Shown piece after piece: positions 49,686 to 59,288 of a stretch of 64,000 bases of DNA; positions within the stretch are counted from its first letter, which is position 1; each line of letters starts with the position of its first letter. Where the stretch lies: positions 1 through 64,000 of the forward strand of contig CAJTYS010000002.1 of NCBI GenBank assembly GCA_910583765.1. Direction: 5' to 3'. Made by a program: the position numbers and the translations under genes. The notes below the pieces were generated by a model, which had not been told where the DNA came from, made no database searches, and was given only the letters and a program-made list of their open reading frames with translations. The DNA is from an uncultured Eubacteriales bacterium (GTDB lineage: Bacteria; Bacillota; Clostridia; Peptostreptococcales; Anaerovoracaceae).

Positions 49686-49739
49686 AATGTCAACAAAGCT
49701 CACCTCTAAAGCAAAATCGGCGCAGCTGACTTTGTTCTA
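49686..49739. repeat. REP-like palindromic repeat, related copy at 37434-37488
   Basis: AATGTCAACAAAG at the left and CTGACTTTGTT at the right form an imperfect inverted repeat. It shares both ends and most of the middle with the element at 37434-37488 and sits between divergent genes. Confidence 0.5.
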
Positions 49740-49835
49740 TTATTGATGAAAAGACACAAAAAGTCAAAGAAAAATAAAAATATGTCATAAAAAAACTGTG
49801 GAATTTCTGCGAATTTTATCAATAACCCATGGTTC

Positions 49836-49851
49836 TGTAAGGAATCTTACA
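49836..49851 (+). promoter_or_regulatory. Candidate TetR operator
   Basis: TGTAAG-GAAT-CTTACA is a perfect 6-bp inverted repeat 20 bp upstream of the -35 box of the flavoenzyme promoter, in the divergent spacer next to tetR. Confidence 0.45.
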
Positions 49852-49871
49852 AAACCCCATATCATTGATCA

Positions 49872-49899
49872 TTGCCCTTTTTTAAAACATGGATATAAT
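49872..49899 (+). promoter_or_regulatory. Promoter of the flavoenzyme/peptidase cluster
   Basis: TATAAT (49894-49899) with TTGCCC (49872-49877) at 16-bp spacing. The transcript would start about 107 bp before the first gene. Confidence 0.6.
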
Positions 49900-50012
49900 G
49901 AGGTTAAAGCTAAGAAAACAGAATCTTTGAAAAAAAGAGAAAACGAAAAATATATGCTTGGATGAGATCAGAACACAGTTGCCTGAAATTTGTGCAAGCT
50001 AGAAAGGAGACG

Positions 50013-51530
50013 ATGATGGGCGGATCCGTGAAACAAACGCCGGAAGCATACGCCGTGATAATCGGAGGCGGCGCGGCAGGAAGCATTGCTGCGTATAAAT
50101 TGGCGAAACAGGGAAAGCGTGTGATTTTGATAGAAAAAGGAATGTCATTCAGATCCTCTAACTTTTCCCGATTAAGCGGGTTTATGGGTTGTGAAACCAA
50201 GTTCCAAGAAGAAAAAGGGATCACCATTGCTTCAAAAATAAACTTATATCAACATTTGACCTCTTGGGCTAAAGGTCAGATTAACCCGAAGCTGATCAGA
50301 AATTTATTGGAGCATAGCGCTGAGGCCGCAGATCTTCTTACAGAGATTGGATTTACATTTTCAGCATATGCGGACTGGGTAGCATCTGATCACAAAGAAA
50401 AATACCTTGATGACATGACGTGGAGTCCGCTGCACCTGATCAATGAATATGGAAGTGAGCGTGCGGATATTTTGGCAAATGCCCTTAAAAAAGCAGGCGT
50501 TGAAATTTGGTTTGGCTGCGAAGCAAAAGAAGTCATCATGGAAAACGGCCATGTGGCAGGCGTGAAAGCCATGACAAAACAAGGAACTCCAGCAGAGATC
50601 AAAACATCAGCGGTATTCATCGCGACCGGCGGCTTTGGAAACAATAAAAAAATGATAAAGGAGCAATTTCAGGGTGCGCCTCTTGGCAATTTAGGTTCTA
50701 AAAACAACACAGGAGACGGAATCAAAATCGCAATGGACATAGGCGGCGTTTTATCGCCCGGAATGGGAATGACTTGTAACGAGGTTTGTGGAGCAAGCCA
50801 AAAACATAGAGAGTATTTATTTGATCAAGATTATCGTATGGATAACGATAATCTGGGATTCGCTGTTTATGGGGGCATGGCTGTGGATTCTCAGGGAGAA
50901 CGATTTTTCAACGAGGAAGTGATGGCGACCGTCCCAATAGCGACAGGAAGTTATCCGGCATTAAGCGTTGGCAATATGTATGTGATCATGGATGGCGAGT
51001 ATTATGACGGCTGCTGCAAGGAAGGTGTTTATCAATATTTAGGCGAGCCGGATTGGGATTTTGGCAGCCACATGTTCATACCTGTGCTGGACAGAGCAAA
51101 AGCGCAGTTTAAGCAGGCAGCAGAAGAAGGCTGGGGCTTTCAAGCCAATACCTTGTCGGAAATCGCGGAACATTTTAGCTTGCCAAATCTTGAATCATCT
51201 GTTGCGAGATATAACGAGATGTGCAGAAAAGGCGCAGATGCGGATTTCGGAAAAAGTAAAATGTTCCTAACGGAAATCAAACAAGGTTCAGGTTATTACG
51301 CGTTTGAATATTCGGGGAGCTACTGGTGTACGATCGGGGGCGTTAAAAGCGATGCGGCCTTACATATTTTGAACAGCGACAATGAGATCATTCCAGGAGC
51401 ATTTGTCGGAGGAAATGAAATGGGAAGCGCTTTTGGCAGCACATATTACGATATTGCGGCTACCTGTGCGGGATTATCTATTTCATCAGGGGTAGTTGCC
51501 GCAAATTCAATCATTTCATATTTGGGATAG
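50013..51530 (+). CDS. FAD-dependent oxidoreductase, fumarate-reductase flavoprotein-like
   Basis: The 505-residue flavoprotein starts near AYAVIIGGGAAGSIAAYKLA, a complete GxGxxG FAD-binding fold, and has ATGGFGNNKKM (about residue 205), SKNNTGDGIKIAMDIGG, DSQGERFFNEE and a C-terminal VGGNEMGSAFGSTYYDIAAT segment of the FAD_binding_2 family. There is no signal peptide, FMN-binding domain or heme site, so it is a cytoplasmic reductase or dehydrogenase of the fumarate reductase/ketosteroid dehydrogenase group acting on a C=C bond. ATG 50013 follows AAAGGAG. First gene of the cluster. Confidence 0.85.
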   Translation: MMGGSVKQTPEAYAVIIGGGAAGSIAAYKLAKQGKRVILIEKGMSFRSSNFSRLSGFMGCETKFQEEKGITIASKINLYQHLTSWAKGQINPKLIRNLLEHSAEAADLLTEIGFTFSAYADWVASDHKEKYLDDMTWSPLHLINEYGSERADILANALKKAGVEIWFGCEAKEVIMENGHVAGVKAMTKQGTPAEIKTSAVFIATGGFGNNKKMIKEQFQGAPLGNLGSKNNTGDGIKIAMDIGGVLSPGMGMTCNEVCGASQKHREYLFDQDYRMDNDNLGFAVYGGMAVDSQGERFFNEEVMATVPIATGSYPALSVGNMYVIMDGEYYDGCCKEGVYQYLGEPDWDFGSHMFIPVLDRAKAQFKQAAEEGWGFQANTLSEIAEHFSLPNLESSVARYNEMCRKGADADFGKSKMFLTEIKQGSGYYAFEYSGSYWCTIGGVKSDAALHILNSDNEIIPGAFVGGNEMGSAFGSTYYDIAATCAGLSISSGVVAANSIISYLG

Positions 51531-51598
51531 AGGCAGGTTGAATAGAATGAATTGTCTATGATATCAGGAATGCGTGTTTCTGAAAAAATTATAGAGCA

Positions 51599-51622
51599 TG
51601 TCGTGTAACATATCACATGACA
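51599..51622 (+). promoter_or_regulatory. Inverted repeat before the MFS gene
   Basis: TGTCGTGT, eight bases, ACATGACA (one mismatch) lies about 45 bp upstream of the transporter start. Possible operator; regulator unknown. Confidence 0.35.
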
Positions 51623-51664
51623 GTATGATTTTTACTGGTGATCTAAATGTAAAGGAGGAGAAAC

Positions 51665-52924
51665 ATGGACATTGCAGTAAACACAAGCAGAATTGACAAA
51701 CTTCGTTGGCTTATGGTCATCGCTATGACACTGGTAGGTATGACGAGCGCTTATGTAAACGCTATTTCAGCGTATATTGGTCCCTTTGCGGAAAAAGGCT
51801 GGGATTCTACGATTATTGTAATCGCGTTTTCTGTTATGACTTTCATGAGCCTGCCGGGATCCATTGTTGGAGGCGCTTTGAAAGCAAGATTCGGAAACAA
51901 GCTAGTACTGAAGGTTGGCGGACTGGGATTCGCAGTGACTTGCGTCGCGACAGTATTTGTCACAAGCCCATGGGCATATGTGGTTCTCATGGGAGGAGTA
52001 GCGCCATTCTTCGTATATTGCGTGTACGTGATTCAGATGGCTAATATTGGCGAATTATTTCCTGACAGAGCTGGCCTTGCGACAGGATTATTCGTAGCTG
52101 GCATTGCGATCGCTTCGGCATTGATCCTTCCATTTACCGAATGGCTTACAAGAGTAATGGATGTGATGTATGGAATCGGTTTATCAGGCATTGTTTATGG
52201 AGGATTTACCGTCTTAGTTGGATTTATCATGATAGATGCGCCAAAAGACTATAGGCCCCAGGGATGGACACCTGAGGAATATGAAATACTTGATGAGGAA
52301 AAGGCGGAATTAGCAGATTCAAACAAAGATGTGAACTGGGCAAAGATGATGATACGGCCTGCGTTTTGGATGGTTTATATAGGTGAAGTATGTTTTGGCG
52401 TTCTTTCATCAGGCTTGTACAGCAATTTTATCGGAATGGTATCAGAGCTGCTTGGCGTATCTGACAGCACAGCTGCGTGGCTATATTCTTTGTTTACCCT
52501 GGTTATGGGAGGAAGCGGGATTCTGCTTGGATATATTTCAGACAAATTGTTTGGACCGACAAAATCCCTTGCGCTTTGCTGTTTATTGACTGCGATCGCC
52601 ATAGGCGTTTTCCTGGTCACCGGTGGAAACAGCTATGCTTTGTTCATTGCCTTTATTGTGATAGCGGGCACCACTCTTGGTGCGATGCAGGCGCTTACGC
52701 CAAATATTATGATGCTGGCATGGGGAAACAAGTATTTCGGAATCAATTACGGTATCATGCTTACGACGCTTACAGTAGGCTCATTTATTGGACCACAGCT
52801 TGCAGTAAGAATATCCATGCTTCAATTTCTTGCGGTTTCTGGAGTCGTAATGGTCGTGGCGGCTGTATTGATTTTCGCATCCACAATGTTCCTCAATAAG
52901 GATTTGGGTAAAAAAGTGTTTTAG
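51665..52924 (+). CDS. MFS transporter, oxalate/formate-antiporter-like
   Basis: This 419-residue transporter of 12 helices is in the major facilitator superfamily. FLOW: WLMVIAMTLVGMTSAYVNAI as helix 1, SVMTFMSLPGSIVGGAL with the loop KARFGNK between helices 2 and 3, ELFPDRAGLATGLF (about 131-144), a central cytoplasmic loop with GWTPEEYEILDEEKAE, and ALTPNIMMLAWGNKYFG in the second half. Pattern is closest to OFA-type monocarboxylate transporters. RBS AAAGGAGG. It lies inside the catabolic run and probably brings in its substrate or exports a product. Confidence 0.85.
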   Translation: MDIAVNTSRIDKLRWLMVIAMTLVGMTSAYVNAISAYIGPFAEKGWDSTIIVIAFSVMTFMSLPGSIVGGALKARFGNKLVLKVGGLGFAVTCVATVFVTSPWAYVVLMGGVAPFFVYCVYVIQMANIGELFPDRAGLATGLFVAGIAIASALILPFTEWLTRVMDVMYGIGLSGIVYGGFTVLVGFIMIDAPKDYRPQGWTPEEYEILDEEKAELADSNKDVNWAKMMIRPAFWMVYIGEVCFGVLSSGLYSNFIGMVSELLGVSDSTAAWLYSLFTLVMGGSGILLGYISDKLFGPTKSLALCCLLTAIAIGVFLVTGGNSYALFIAFIVIAGTTLGAMQALTPNIMMLAWGNKYFGINYGIMLTTLTVGSFIGPQLAVRISMLQFLAVSGVVMVVAAVLIFASTMFLNKDLGKKVF

Positions 52925-52963
52925 CATCATACATAATCAAAGAATAGATATGGAGGCACAAGC

Positions 52964-54559
52964 ATGGAAAACAAAAGGTTTCAATTTGAAAACACAGATG
53001 GATGCCCTAATGCGATCGTGCTAAAAGGGACAACGCGCCAGATGGGTGCGCAATATGGACGAAGATTTGCTGGGAAGTGGAAACATTATGACATACTGAT
53101 AAAAGCGTCTATTTTCGGAACGCCATTTACAACAGCAATGTATGGATTCGTGCCGCCTGAAAAGGGTCAAGCCAAAAAAGACATGCAGGCATTGCTGCAT
53201 ATCGCAAATCGATATTGCCCGGATTATGTAGAGTGGCTAAAAGGATTACAGGAAGGTCTCGCAAGCCAAGGCGTGGAGCTTGATTTGGAAGACATTCTGA
53301 TGGCAGCGACTTATCCTGACGAAAGATGGGGGAGGCCGGGCGGAAATTATCCAGAAGGCTTTGACGGAAAAGCCGAGAGTGAAGGCACCATAGCGCCGAG
53401 GCCATATTGCAACGGATTCGCAGTAGCGGGAGAGGCTGCCAAGGACGGTGCGGTCATCGTTGGCGTCAGTGGCTCTCCATCAGATGAAACAGCAGACAGG
53501 GTAATGGTCATCGCCTATAAAGAGGATGGCAGCTATTATTCAACATTCGGTACCATCGTAAATCCATTTGGGCAATCAGGGATCAACAGTAACGGATTCG
53601 CCTTTGCCATGACATCCAATACATCGGAAGCTGATTGCCAATGGGGGATGTCTCCTGAAATCGCAGCATTCCATTTTGCGAGCAGTTGTCTTTCTGTTGC
53701 GGAAGCCCAAACGTGGCTAGAAGAGATCCCTCGCTCCTTTGCGATCGGAAACTTTATATTCGCTGATCAGCAGGGAGACATCTGTGTATGCGAAAGCAAT
53801 AATGCGCATTTTAACCTGAGAAAGCCGGGGGACGCAGGAGAAGAAGGAAATTATGTTGTAAGCACCAATCACTTTGCGGCAAAAGAGACCTTCCCGTTTA
53901 ATGTGCCTGAAATGGAAGCATGGAAAGAAGATTCTGTTTGCCGACTGGCGACGATTTCCAAATATCTTGCAAAAGGGATCGAGCAAGGCGGAATTGATAT
54001 CAATTGGGTGCATCACGTGCTTCGCCAGAATGATTGGTATGATCCGGAAACAAAAGAATGGCACTATAATGAGCCAGCTTCTGGAAAGGGCAGCGATGTT
54101 CTGGAATATACGCATTCCGCTTTTTATGATCCTGCAAAAATGACAGCGTATTATATGCAGGGCTGCGGCGGCGGGATCGGCGTTCCTGCTGGCTCTATGG
54201 GAGAATTCGTTGAAATACCGCTTAATGATGATATAAACGCTTCTGTAGAACTGATGATGATGGATTCGTTTTTCGGATGCTATCATGCGGCTAGAGGAGA
54301 ATATCTGAGAGTGAGAAACGCAAGTAAGGTATTGCAGCAGGATTATGTCAGTCAGACAGCATTAATAGAACTTCTGGATGAAGCTTACAGAAACTATGAA
54401 AAAGCTTTGAACAGGTGGTCGTACGGATATATGAACCGCATGGAAGGCGGCGATGAGCAGGAATATCTTGATCTGATCTCTGAGGCGATCACTTGTCTTG
54501 GAAAAACACAGGTATACGCAAAAAAGCTTATTTCGCAGCTTGCGCTATATGGCGTTTGA
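52964..54559 (+). CDS. C45-family peptidase / acyl-CoA:6-APA acyltransferase-like amidohydrolase
   Basis: The 531-residue protein resembles the C45 branch of Ntn hydrolases, which make or break amide bonds with an N-terminal Cys exposed by self-cleavage. GTTRQMGAQYGRRFAG at the N-terminus is family-typical. The likely nucleophile is Cys149 in RPYCNGFAVAG, followed by GVSGSPSDETADRVMV, NPFGQSGINSNGFAFAMTSNT (adjacent blocks) and DICVCESNN, VVSTNHF. No signal peptide was seen, so it acts in the cytoplasm. RBS TGGAGG. Its substrate is probably an N-acyl amino acid, peptide or amide. Confidence 0.82.
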   Translation: MENKRFQFENTDGCPNAIVLKGTTRQMGAQYGRRFAGKWKHYDILIKASIFGTPFTTAMYGFVPPEKGQAKKDMQALLHIANRYCPDYVEWLKGLQEGLASQGVELDLEDILMAATYPDERWGRPGGNYPEGFDGKAESEGTIAPRPYCNGFAVAGEAAKDGAVIVGVSGSPSDETADRVMVIAYKEDGSYYSTFGTIVNPFGQSGINSNGFAFAMTSNTSEADCQWGMSPEIAAFHFASSCLSVAEAQTWLEEIPRSFAIGNFIFADQQGDICVCESNNAHFNLRKPGDAGEEGNYVVSTNHFAAKETFPFNVPEMEAWKEDSVCRLATISKYLAKGIEQGGIDINWVHHVLRQNDWYDPETKEWHYNEPASGKGSDVLEYTHSAFYDPAKMTAYYMQGCGGGIGVPAGSMGEFVEIPLNDDINASVELMMMDSFFGCYHAARGEYLRVRNASKVLQQDYVSQTALIELLDEAYRNYEKALNRWSYGYMNRMEGGDEQEYLDLISEAITCLGKTQVYAKKLISQLALYGV

Positions 54560-54580
54560 TCTTACGGAACAGATAAACAA

Positions 54581-54612
54581 AAAGGCATCGCTGATCAAAG
54601 TGGTGCCTTATA
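54581..54612 (+). promoter_or_regulatory. Hairpin between the C45 and M28 genes
   Basis: AAGGCATC pairs with GGTGCCTT around a 12-16-nt loop, between genes 60 bp apart. No T run follows. Probably an mRNA processing or attenuation hairpin. Confidence 0.35.
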
Positions 54613-54640
54613 AAACTCTATGATAACAATGGGTAGAAAC

Positions 54641-56614
54641 ATGACTGACATAAATATTAGTAAGGAAAAAAACAAATATTTAAAGAAACTGGATTCCGAA
54701 TACGGGTATGAAATCGCCAAGGATTTATTGGAATTCAAAACAATGGAGGGTGGTTTCCGAAACGCGGGCACGCCTGCGGAACATGAGGCGGCTGATTGGC
54801 TGGCGGCTGAAATGAAAAAAATAGGGCTGTCTGGCGTAACAAAGGAAAGCATTAATGTTGATGCCTGGGAATTTCATGGCGCATCTGTTGAGGTGATGGA
54901 ACCCGGCTTTGAAACCATGTGCGCAGGTTCCTTTGCGGGACTTGGAGGGACTGCCAAAGATGGCGTGACAGGACAGGTCGTTTATGTGGGCGAGGGAACC
55001 GCAAAAGATTACGAGGGGATTGATGCAAAGGAAAAAATCGTCGTGATCGATACAGATGCATATTATACATATTGGTATAACTTGGTCTTTGAGGAGGCTC
55101 AGGCCAGAGGCGCGAAAGCAATCATCGCAGCAGTCATGGATCGAGGCCCGGGGACATATCGAGATGATTTGATCACGATACAAAACATACAAGGTTTTGT
55201 GGATATCCCAGCTGTGATCATGAACAAAAAGGATAGCGAGACCTTAAGAGATGCTGTTAAAAAGAAAAAAGAGCTCACCGCTGTGATCAAAGTAGATGTG
55301 AAAGTCACCAAGAACGCAGAAGCTCATTATGTCTATGGACGGATAGAAGGGAAACATCCTGAAAGCAAGATCCTATACAGCGCTCACTATGACGCGTACT
55401 GGGATGGCTTTCTGGATAATGCTTCGGCATGCGGCACTATCATGGCTATCGCCAAGGCAATGATCGAATCAGGATATCAGCCTGACAGCACGATAATCTT
55501 TGTCGCCAACGGAGCTGAGGAATATGGAAGGATGGGAAGCGCATATGACTATTGTCTCGGTTCAACGGCCATGGTAAAAAATCATCCGGAGTGGGTAGAA
55601 AATGCGAAGGCATGCTTTAATTTTGAATTGACTGCGCATAGTCAGACAGACTGCTTTATGATTACCGTGACAGCGGGATACGCAAAATGGTTCGACAAGC
55701 TGATCAGGCAAACAGAATTGGTTGATGAACATATTGTGATACCCACATCTATATCGGGAGCGGATCACATTGTTTTTACAAAAGCAGGAATCCCTACCTG
55801 CATGAACATTTCCACATATTTTCATGGAGATGATCCGGAATCAGCATCGAATTATGATCATACACAATATGACAATCTGGAAAGATATGATGCCGAAGCT
55901 TTTGATGAAGTGAACAGGATCTACGGAGTTTTGGGAATGCTCATAGACAAAGCGCCTGTGATCCAAATGGATTTCTGCGCCTATACAGATCATTTCTGGG
56001 ATGGCGTTGATATACAAAAGTTGACGGCCCTGTATGATGATACAGAAAAATTGTCGGATTTGCTGCGTGAATTTAATGAACTGTCCCGGCGCATTGAAGA
56101 AATAGATACGAGCGATAGCCTGAAAAACTGGGACATCAATAAAACCATGCTTGCGATCAATCAGATGTTCACAAATAAAATATATCAGTATAACGCAGAT
56201 TCAGAGCTGATCATCGGACATTTGCAGCCCTATTCTTATGTTGCGGCGCTGGACCAACTGATCGCAGGCTTGACAGAGGGCAATGCGGATGCGGTTGATC
56301 AAGTATTGGAATTGGATCATAATCACCTAATCTTGGAATTTGGAAAAGAAGTATATGAAAAAACTGTGATCCACGCATTTGAAAAGGGTGTGCCCCAGGT
56401 ATGGGCAGAAGGAAATATCATCCCGTTTCCAGATTTGTATGATGTGATCACATCTGTGATACAAAAGCGCGCCTCAGGACAAAATTTGTTTCATGAAGAA
56501 ATACAGATTTTAGAAGAAATAAGAAATGATCAGGTAAAGCTGCTAGGGGACACATTAAACAAGGAGCAGCAGATCATGATTTCCGCAAAAGAAAAACTAG
56601 GAGAATGGATATGA
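54641..56614 (+). CDS. M28-family metallopeptidase, first of a pair
   Basis: The protein of about 657 residues contains a PA-like insert (about 90-225) and an M28 zinc aminopeptidase core: YSAHYDAYWDGFLDNASACGT (metal His and Asp ligands in consecutive blocks, about residues 246-266), VANGAEEYGRMGS with the catalytic Glu pair (about 286-298), SGADHIVFTKAGIPTC and DHTQYDNLERYD. The C-terminal 180 residues form a helical dimerisation-like extension. The start is unclear: 54620, 54629 and 54641 are in frame and none has a good RBS. There is no signal peptide, so it is a cytoplasmic peptidase or amidase. ATGA overlap with the next gene. Confidence 0.82.
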   Translation: MTDINISKEKNKYLKKLDSEYGYEIAKDLLEFKTMEGGFRNAGTPAEHEAADWLAAEMKKIGLSGVTKESINVDAWEFHGASVEVMEPGFETMCAGSFAGLGGTAKDGVTGQVVYVGEGTAKDYEGIDAKEKIVVIDTDAYYTYWYNLVFEEAQARGAKAIIAAVMDRGPGTYRDDLITIQNIQGFVDIPAVIMNKKDSETLRDAVKKKKELTAVIKVDVKVTKNAEAHYVYGRIEGKHPESKILYSAHYDAYWDGFLDNASACGTIMAIAKAMIESGYQPDSTIIFVANGAEEYGRMGSAYDYCLGSTAMVKNHPEWVENAKACFNFELTAHSQTDCFMITVTAGYAKWFDKLIRQTELVDEHIVIPTSISGADHIVFTKAGIPTCMNISTYFHGDDPESASNYDHTQYDNLERYDAEAFDEVNRIYGVLGMLIDKAPVIQMDFCAYTDHFWDGVDIQKLTALYDDTEKLSDLLREFNELSRRIEEIDTSDSLKNWDINKTMLAINQMFTNKIYQYNADSELIIGHLQPYSYVAALDQLIAGLTEGNADAVDQVLELDHNHLILEFGKEVYEKTVIHAFEKGVPQVWAEGNIIPFPDLYDVITSVIQKRASGQNLFHEEIQILEEIRNDQVKLLGDTLNKEQQIMISAKEKLGEWI

Positions 56615-58014
56615 ATATCAATGATCGCAAACCCAATAAGGAAGAAATGATGGCATGGATCAGAACGTATACCAAATGGCCGCATAGAATGACAGGAACG
56701 CCAGAGGGAAGAGCATCAGCGGAATTCACAGCCGACACTTTCAGGCGATTAGGTCTTTCAGAGGTTGAGATGGAACCTGTTCCATCGGTCTGCTATGAAA
56801 CTTCGGTATGCCAGCTAGAAATAGATGGTGACGCGATAGAATGTCACCTGGCAAACGGGACAAACAGAATATCGGAACTTGGAAAAAAAGACACAGAAGT
56901 AAAAGACGCAGATGTAGTATATTTGGGAAGAGGCACTGAGGAAGATTTTGAAAACATTGACCTTGAAGGGAAAATCGTAATTTGTGATTGTTATTTCAAG
57001 ACCCATAGCCATAAAGAATACATGAAACACTTCCAAGGCGCAAGAGCCTATGACCCATACAATAAATTAGACAGGAAAGTCAATATTTATAATATATTCT
57101 CGCCAAATGACTGGCCCTTTAATTATTTGAGAGCAAAAAAAGGGGGAGCGGCGGCTTTTGTAGGTATTTTACAAAATTATATGGACTGTCATTATCTGCA
57201 CGAAGACTATTCATACATCGTTGATCTGGACAGCTATATGGATATCCCCTCTTTGTGGATCTCCCGCACAGACGGAGAAGCGCTAAAGAAAAAGGCGGAT
57301 GCGAATATGACAGGTTCTGCTCATGTGGTAACGGAATATTCACAGAAGCAAGCGTTGAACGTAAAGGGGCTTGTCAAGGGAAAATCCGATGATATCCTTT
57401 TGATCCATTCACATCACGACGCGACCTGTAGGGGAGGCGTGCAAGACGCAAGCGGGATGTCTGTGGTTTTTGCGCTTGCCAAATATTTCGCATCGCTGCC
57501 AAAAGATGCGTTAAAGACCAGCATAATGTTCCTGGCGACTGATAGCCATTATACGGATTATGAAGGTCATGTGGGCTTTATTGATAAACGCACTGCGAAC
57601 GGGGAAAGGATCATCATGGACATTGCCGTTGAACATATTGGGAAAGCCATGGAATTGGACGAACATAACAATATGATCCTTTATGATGAGAGCGAGGCAA
57701 GACAGATTTATGTTTCAAACATTCAGGGACTTCCGCAAGCGGTATATGAGCTGGTTGAAAAATATGACCTGGAAAAGCTGATGCTGCTTCCAGTTGGACA
57801 GCAGGCAGAAGGCGAATATAAAAGCGGCAGCGTGAATTCGGACGCACATGACTTTAGTGTAGCAGGTATTCCGGTGATCAGCCTCATAGCTGCGCCAATG
57901 TACATTTATCATAATAGTGATGACGCAGATAAGGTACATGAAGCATCTCTGGAGCCGGTTGCCAGGATGTTCATCGAGTGTGTGTCCAAAGTCTGGGACA
58001 TTTTGAAGTACTAG
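56611..58014 (+). CDS. M28-family metallopeptidase-like protein, second of a pair
   Basis: The 467-residue protein shares the M28 fold but is divergent: LLIHSHHDATCRGGVQDASGMS (in two blocks) replaces the usual HYD...DNASG, and LATDSHYTDYEGHVG replaces the EE-x-G motif, with SVNSDAHDFSVAGIPV and YHNSDDADKV near the end. Metal ligands largely persist, while the general-base Glu pair is not obvious, so specificity or mechanism may differ. ATG 56611 overlaps the upstream stop (ATGA) with AGGAGA 7 bp before it, so the two peptidases are made together and may form a complex. Confidence 0.78.
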   Translation: MNINDRKPNKEEMMAWIRTYTKWPHRMTGTPEGRASAEFTADTFRRLGLSEVEMEPVPSVCYETSVCQLEIDGDAIECHLANGTNRISELGKKDTEVKDADVVYLGRGTEEDFENIDLEGKIVICDCYFKTHSHKEYMKHFQGARAYDPYNKLDRKVNIYNIFSPNDWPFNYLRAKKGGAAAFVGILQNYMDCHYLHEDYSYIVDLDSYMDIPSLWISRTDGEALKKKADANMTGSAHVVTEYSQKQALNVKGLVKGKSDDILLIHSHHDATCRGGVQDASGMSVVFALAKYFASLPKDALKTSIMFLATDSHYTDYEGHVGFIDKRTANGERIIMDIAVEHIGKAMELDEHNNMILYDESEARQIYVSNIQGLPQAVYELVEKYDLEKLMLLPVGQQAEGEYKSGSVNSDAHDFSVAGIPVISLIAAPMYIYHNSDDADKVHEASLEPVARMFIECVSKVWDILKY

Positions 58015-58037
58015 CTGTAGGGAAAAGGAAGGATCAA

Positions 58038-59261
58038 ATGGAGAATGAGAAAAATGTAAAAGGATGGCTAGTGGTGCTCACGAGTTTTTTATTGATGTTT
58101 TTGATCTTCACAACATCAATCAGCTGTATGGGTGTCTATATAAAACCCGTGTCAGAAGCTTTAGGCATCACGAGAACAGCGTTTTCAATGACCATCACCA
58201 TCGGCTCTTTTGCCATGATGCTTTCTGCCATATTCGCAGGAAAATTAATGGCAAAGGTAAACATCAAATATCTGATGCTGCTGGGAATCGCAATGAGCGC
58301 AGGCAGTATGTTGATTTACTCTTTTGCGCAGAAGATCGAATTGTTTTATTTCAGTGCGGTGCTGATGGGGTGCGCGGTTTCATTGACATGTAATATCCCT
58401 ATTTCAGTATTGATCAAAGAATGGTTTGATGGAAAGAATGAGGGGTTTGCGTTAAGCATTGCTTTTGTGGGAAGCGGCGCGGGCGCTATGGTGTTGACAC
58501 CATTATATTCTTATATTATAGAAAATATCGGATGGCAGTATTCCTTCCGATTCGCGGCGCTGTGCATGATCATCATATTGATTCCTTCTGTCATATTGTT
58601 CATCAGACAAAAGGAAAGAAAACAAGTCAATATGGAAACAAATATAGACGCAAGGAAATTGACGCTTTCGGATATGCTCAAAATGCCTGCCACATGGCTT
58701 GTGCTCGTGGGATTCGTGATCATTTCGCTGGCAAACATGATTATTTTGAATCAGGGCATTCCTTACTGGACAGATAACGGATTCACCTTGGCGCAAGCCG
58801 CGAAGATGATCTCCGTGGCTTCAGGGCTTCTGATCATTGGAAAGCTGTTGGTGGGAAAGCTGATTGACAAAACAGGCGCTCGCATAGCAGCGATCATTTG
58901 CGCAGCTGCGTTATCAGGATCAGCGGCATCTTTATGGCTTGCGGGAGTGACGCATCATATTGTATTCATGATCACCTTTATTGTGGGATACGCGATCGGA
59001 GCAGCTGCTGCGACAGTTGTCATGCCAACAGTGATTTCTTATATGTATGGAAATTGCGATTTTGGAGCGATCATGGGTGTTTTCAGTATGACAGGCGGCG
59101 CGGGCGGCATGATTCAGGTCATATTCAGCGCAATCTATGAATCCACTGGAAACTACAACTACGCATGGGGCATGGTAATGGCGCTGTGCGTTATCATGAT
59201 CTTATTGATCGCATTGTTTGTAAAACCGCAAAACAGACGCAAAACCATGCCAACACAGTAA
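58038..59261 (+). CDS. MFS transporter
   Basis: This 407-residue, 12-helix major facilitator has SFLLMFLIFTTSISCMGVYIKP as helix 1, SAIFAGKLMAKVNIKYLM for the helix 2-3 loop, and KEWFDGKNEGFALSIAFVGSGAGA in the middle. A central loop separates the halves (about residues 195-225), with VGKLIDKTGARIA in the second. RBS GGAAGGA precedes ATG 58038; an upstream in-frame ATG at 57978 lies in the peptidase gene. It is the second transporter of the run. Substrate unknown. Confidence 0.85.
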   Translation: MENEKNVKGWLVVLTSFLLMFLIFTTSISCMGVYIKPVSEALGITRTAFSMTITIGSFAMMLSAIFAGKLMAKVNIKYLMLLGIAMSAGSMLIYSFAQKIELFYFSAVLMGCAVSLTCNIPISVLIKEWFDGKNEGFALSIAFVGSGAGAMVLTPLYSYIIENIGWQYSFRFAALCMIIILIPSVILFIRQKERKQVNMETNIDARKLTLSDMLKMPATWLVLVGFVIISLANMIILNQGIPYWTDNGFTLAQAAKMISVASGLLIIGKLLVGKLIDKTGARIAAIICAAALSGSAASLWLAGVTHHIVFMITFIVGYAIGAAAATVVMPTVISYMYGNCDFGAIMGVFSMTGGAGGMIQVIFSAIYESTGNYNYAWGMVMALCVIMILLIALFVKPQNRRKTMPTQ

Positions 59262-59288
59262 CAATGGATAAATCATTAAGGAGCAGCT

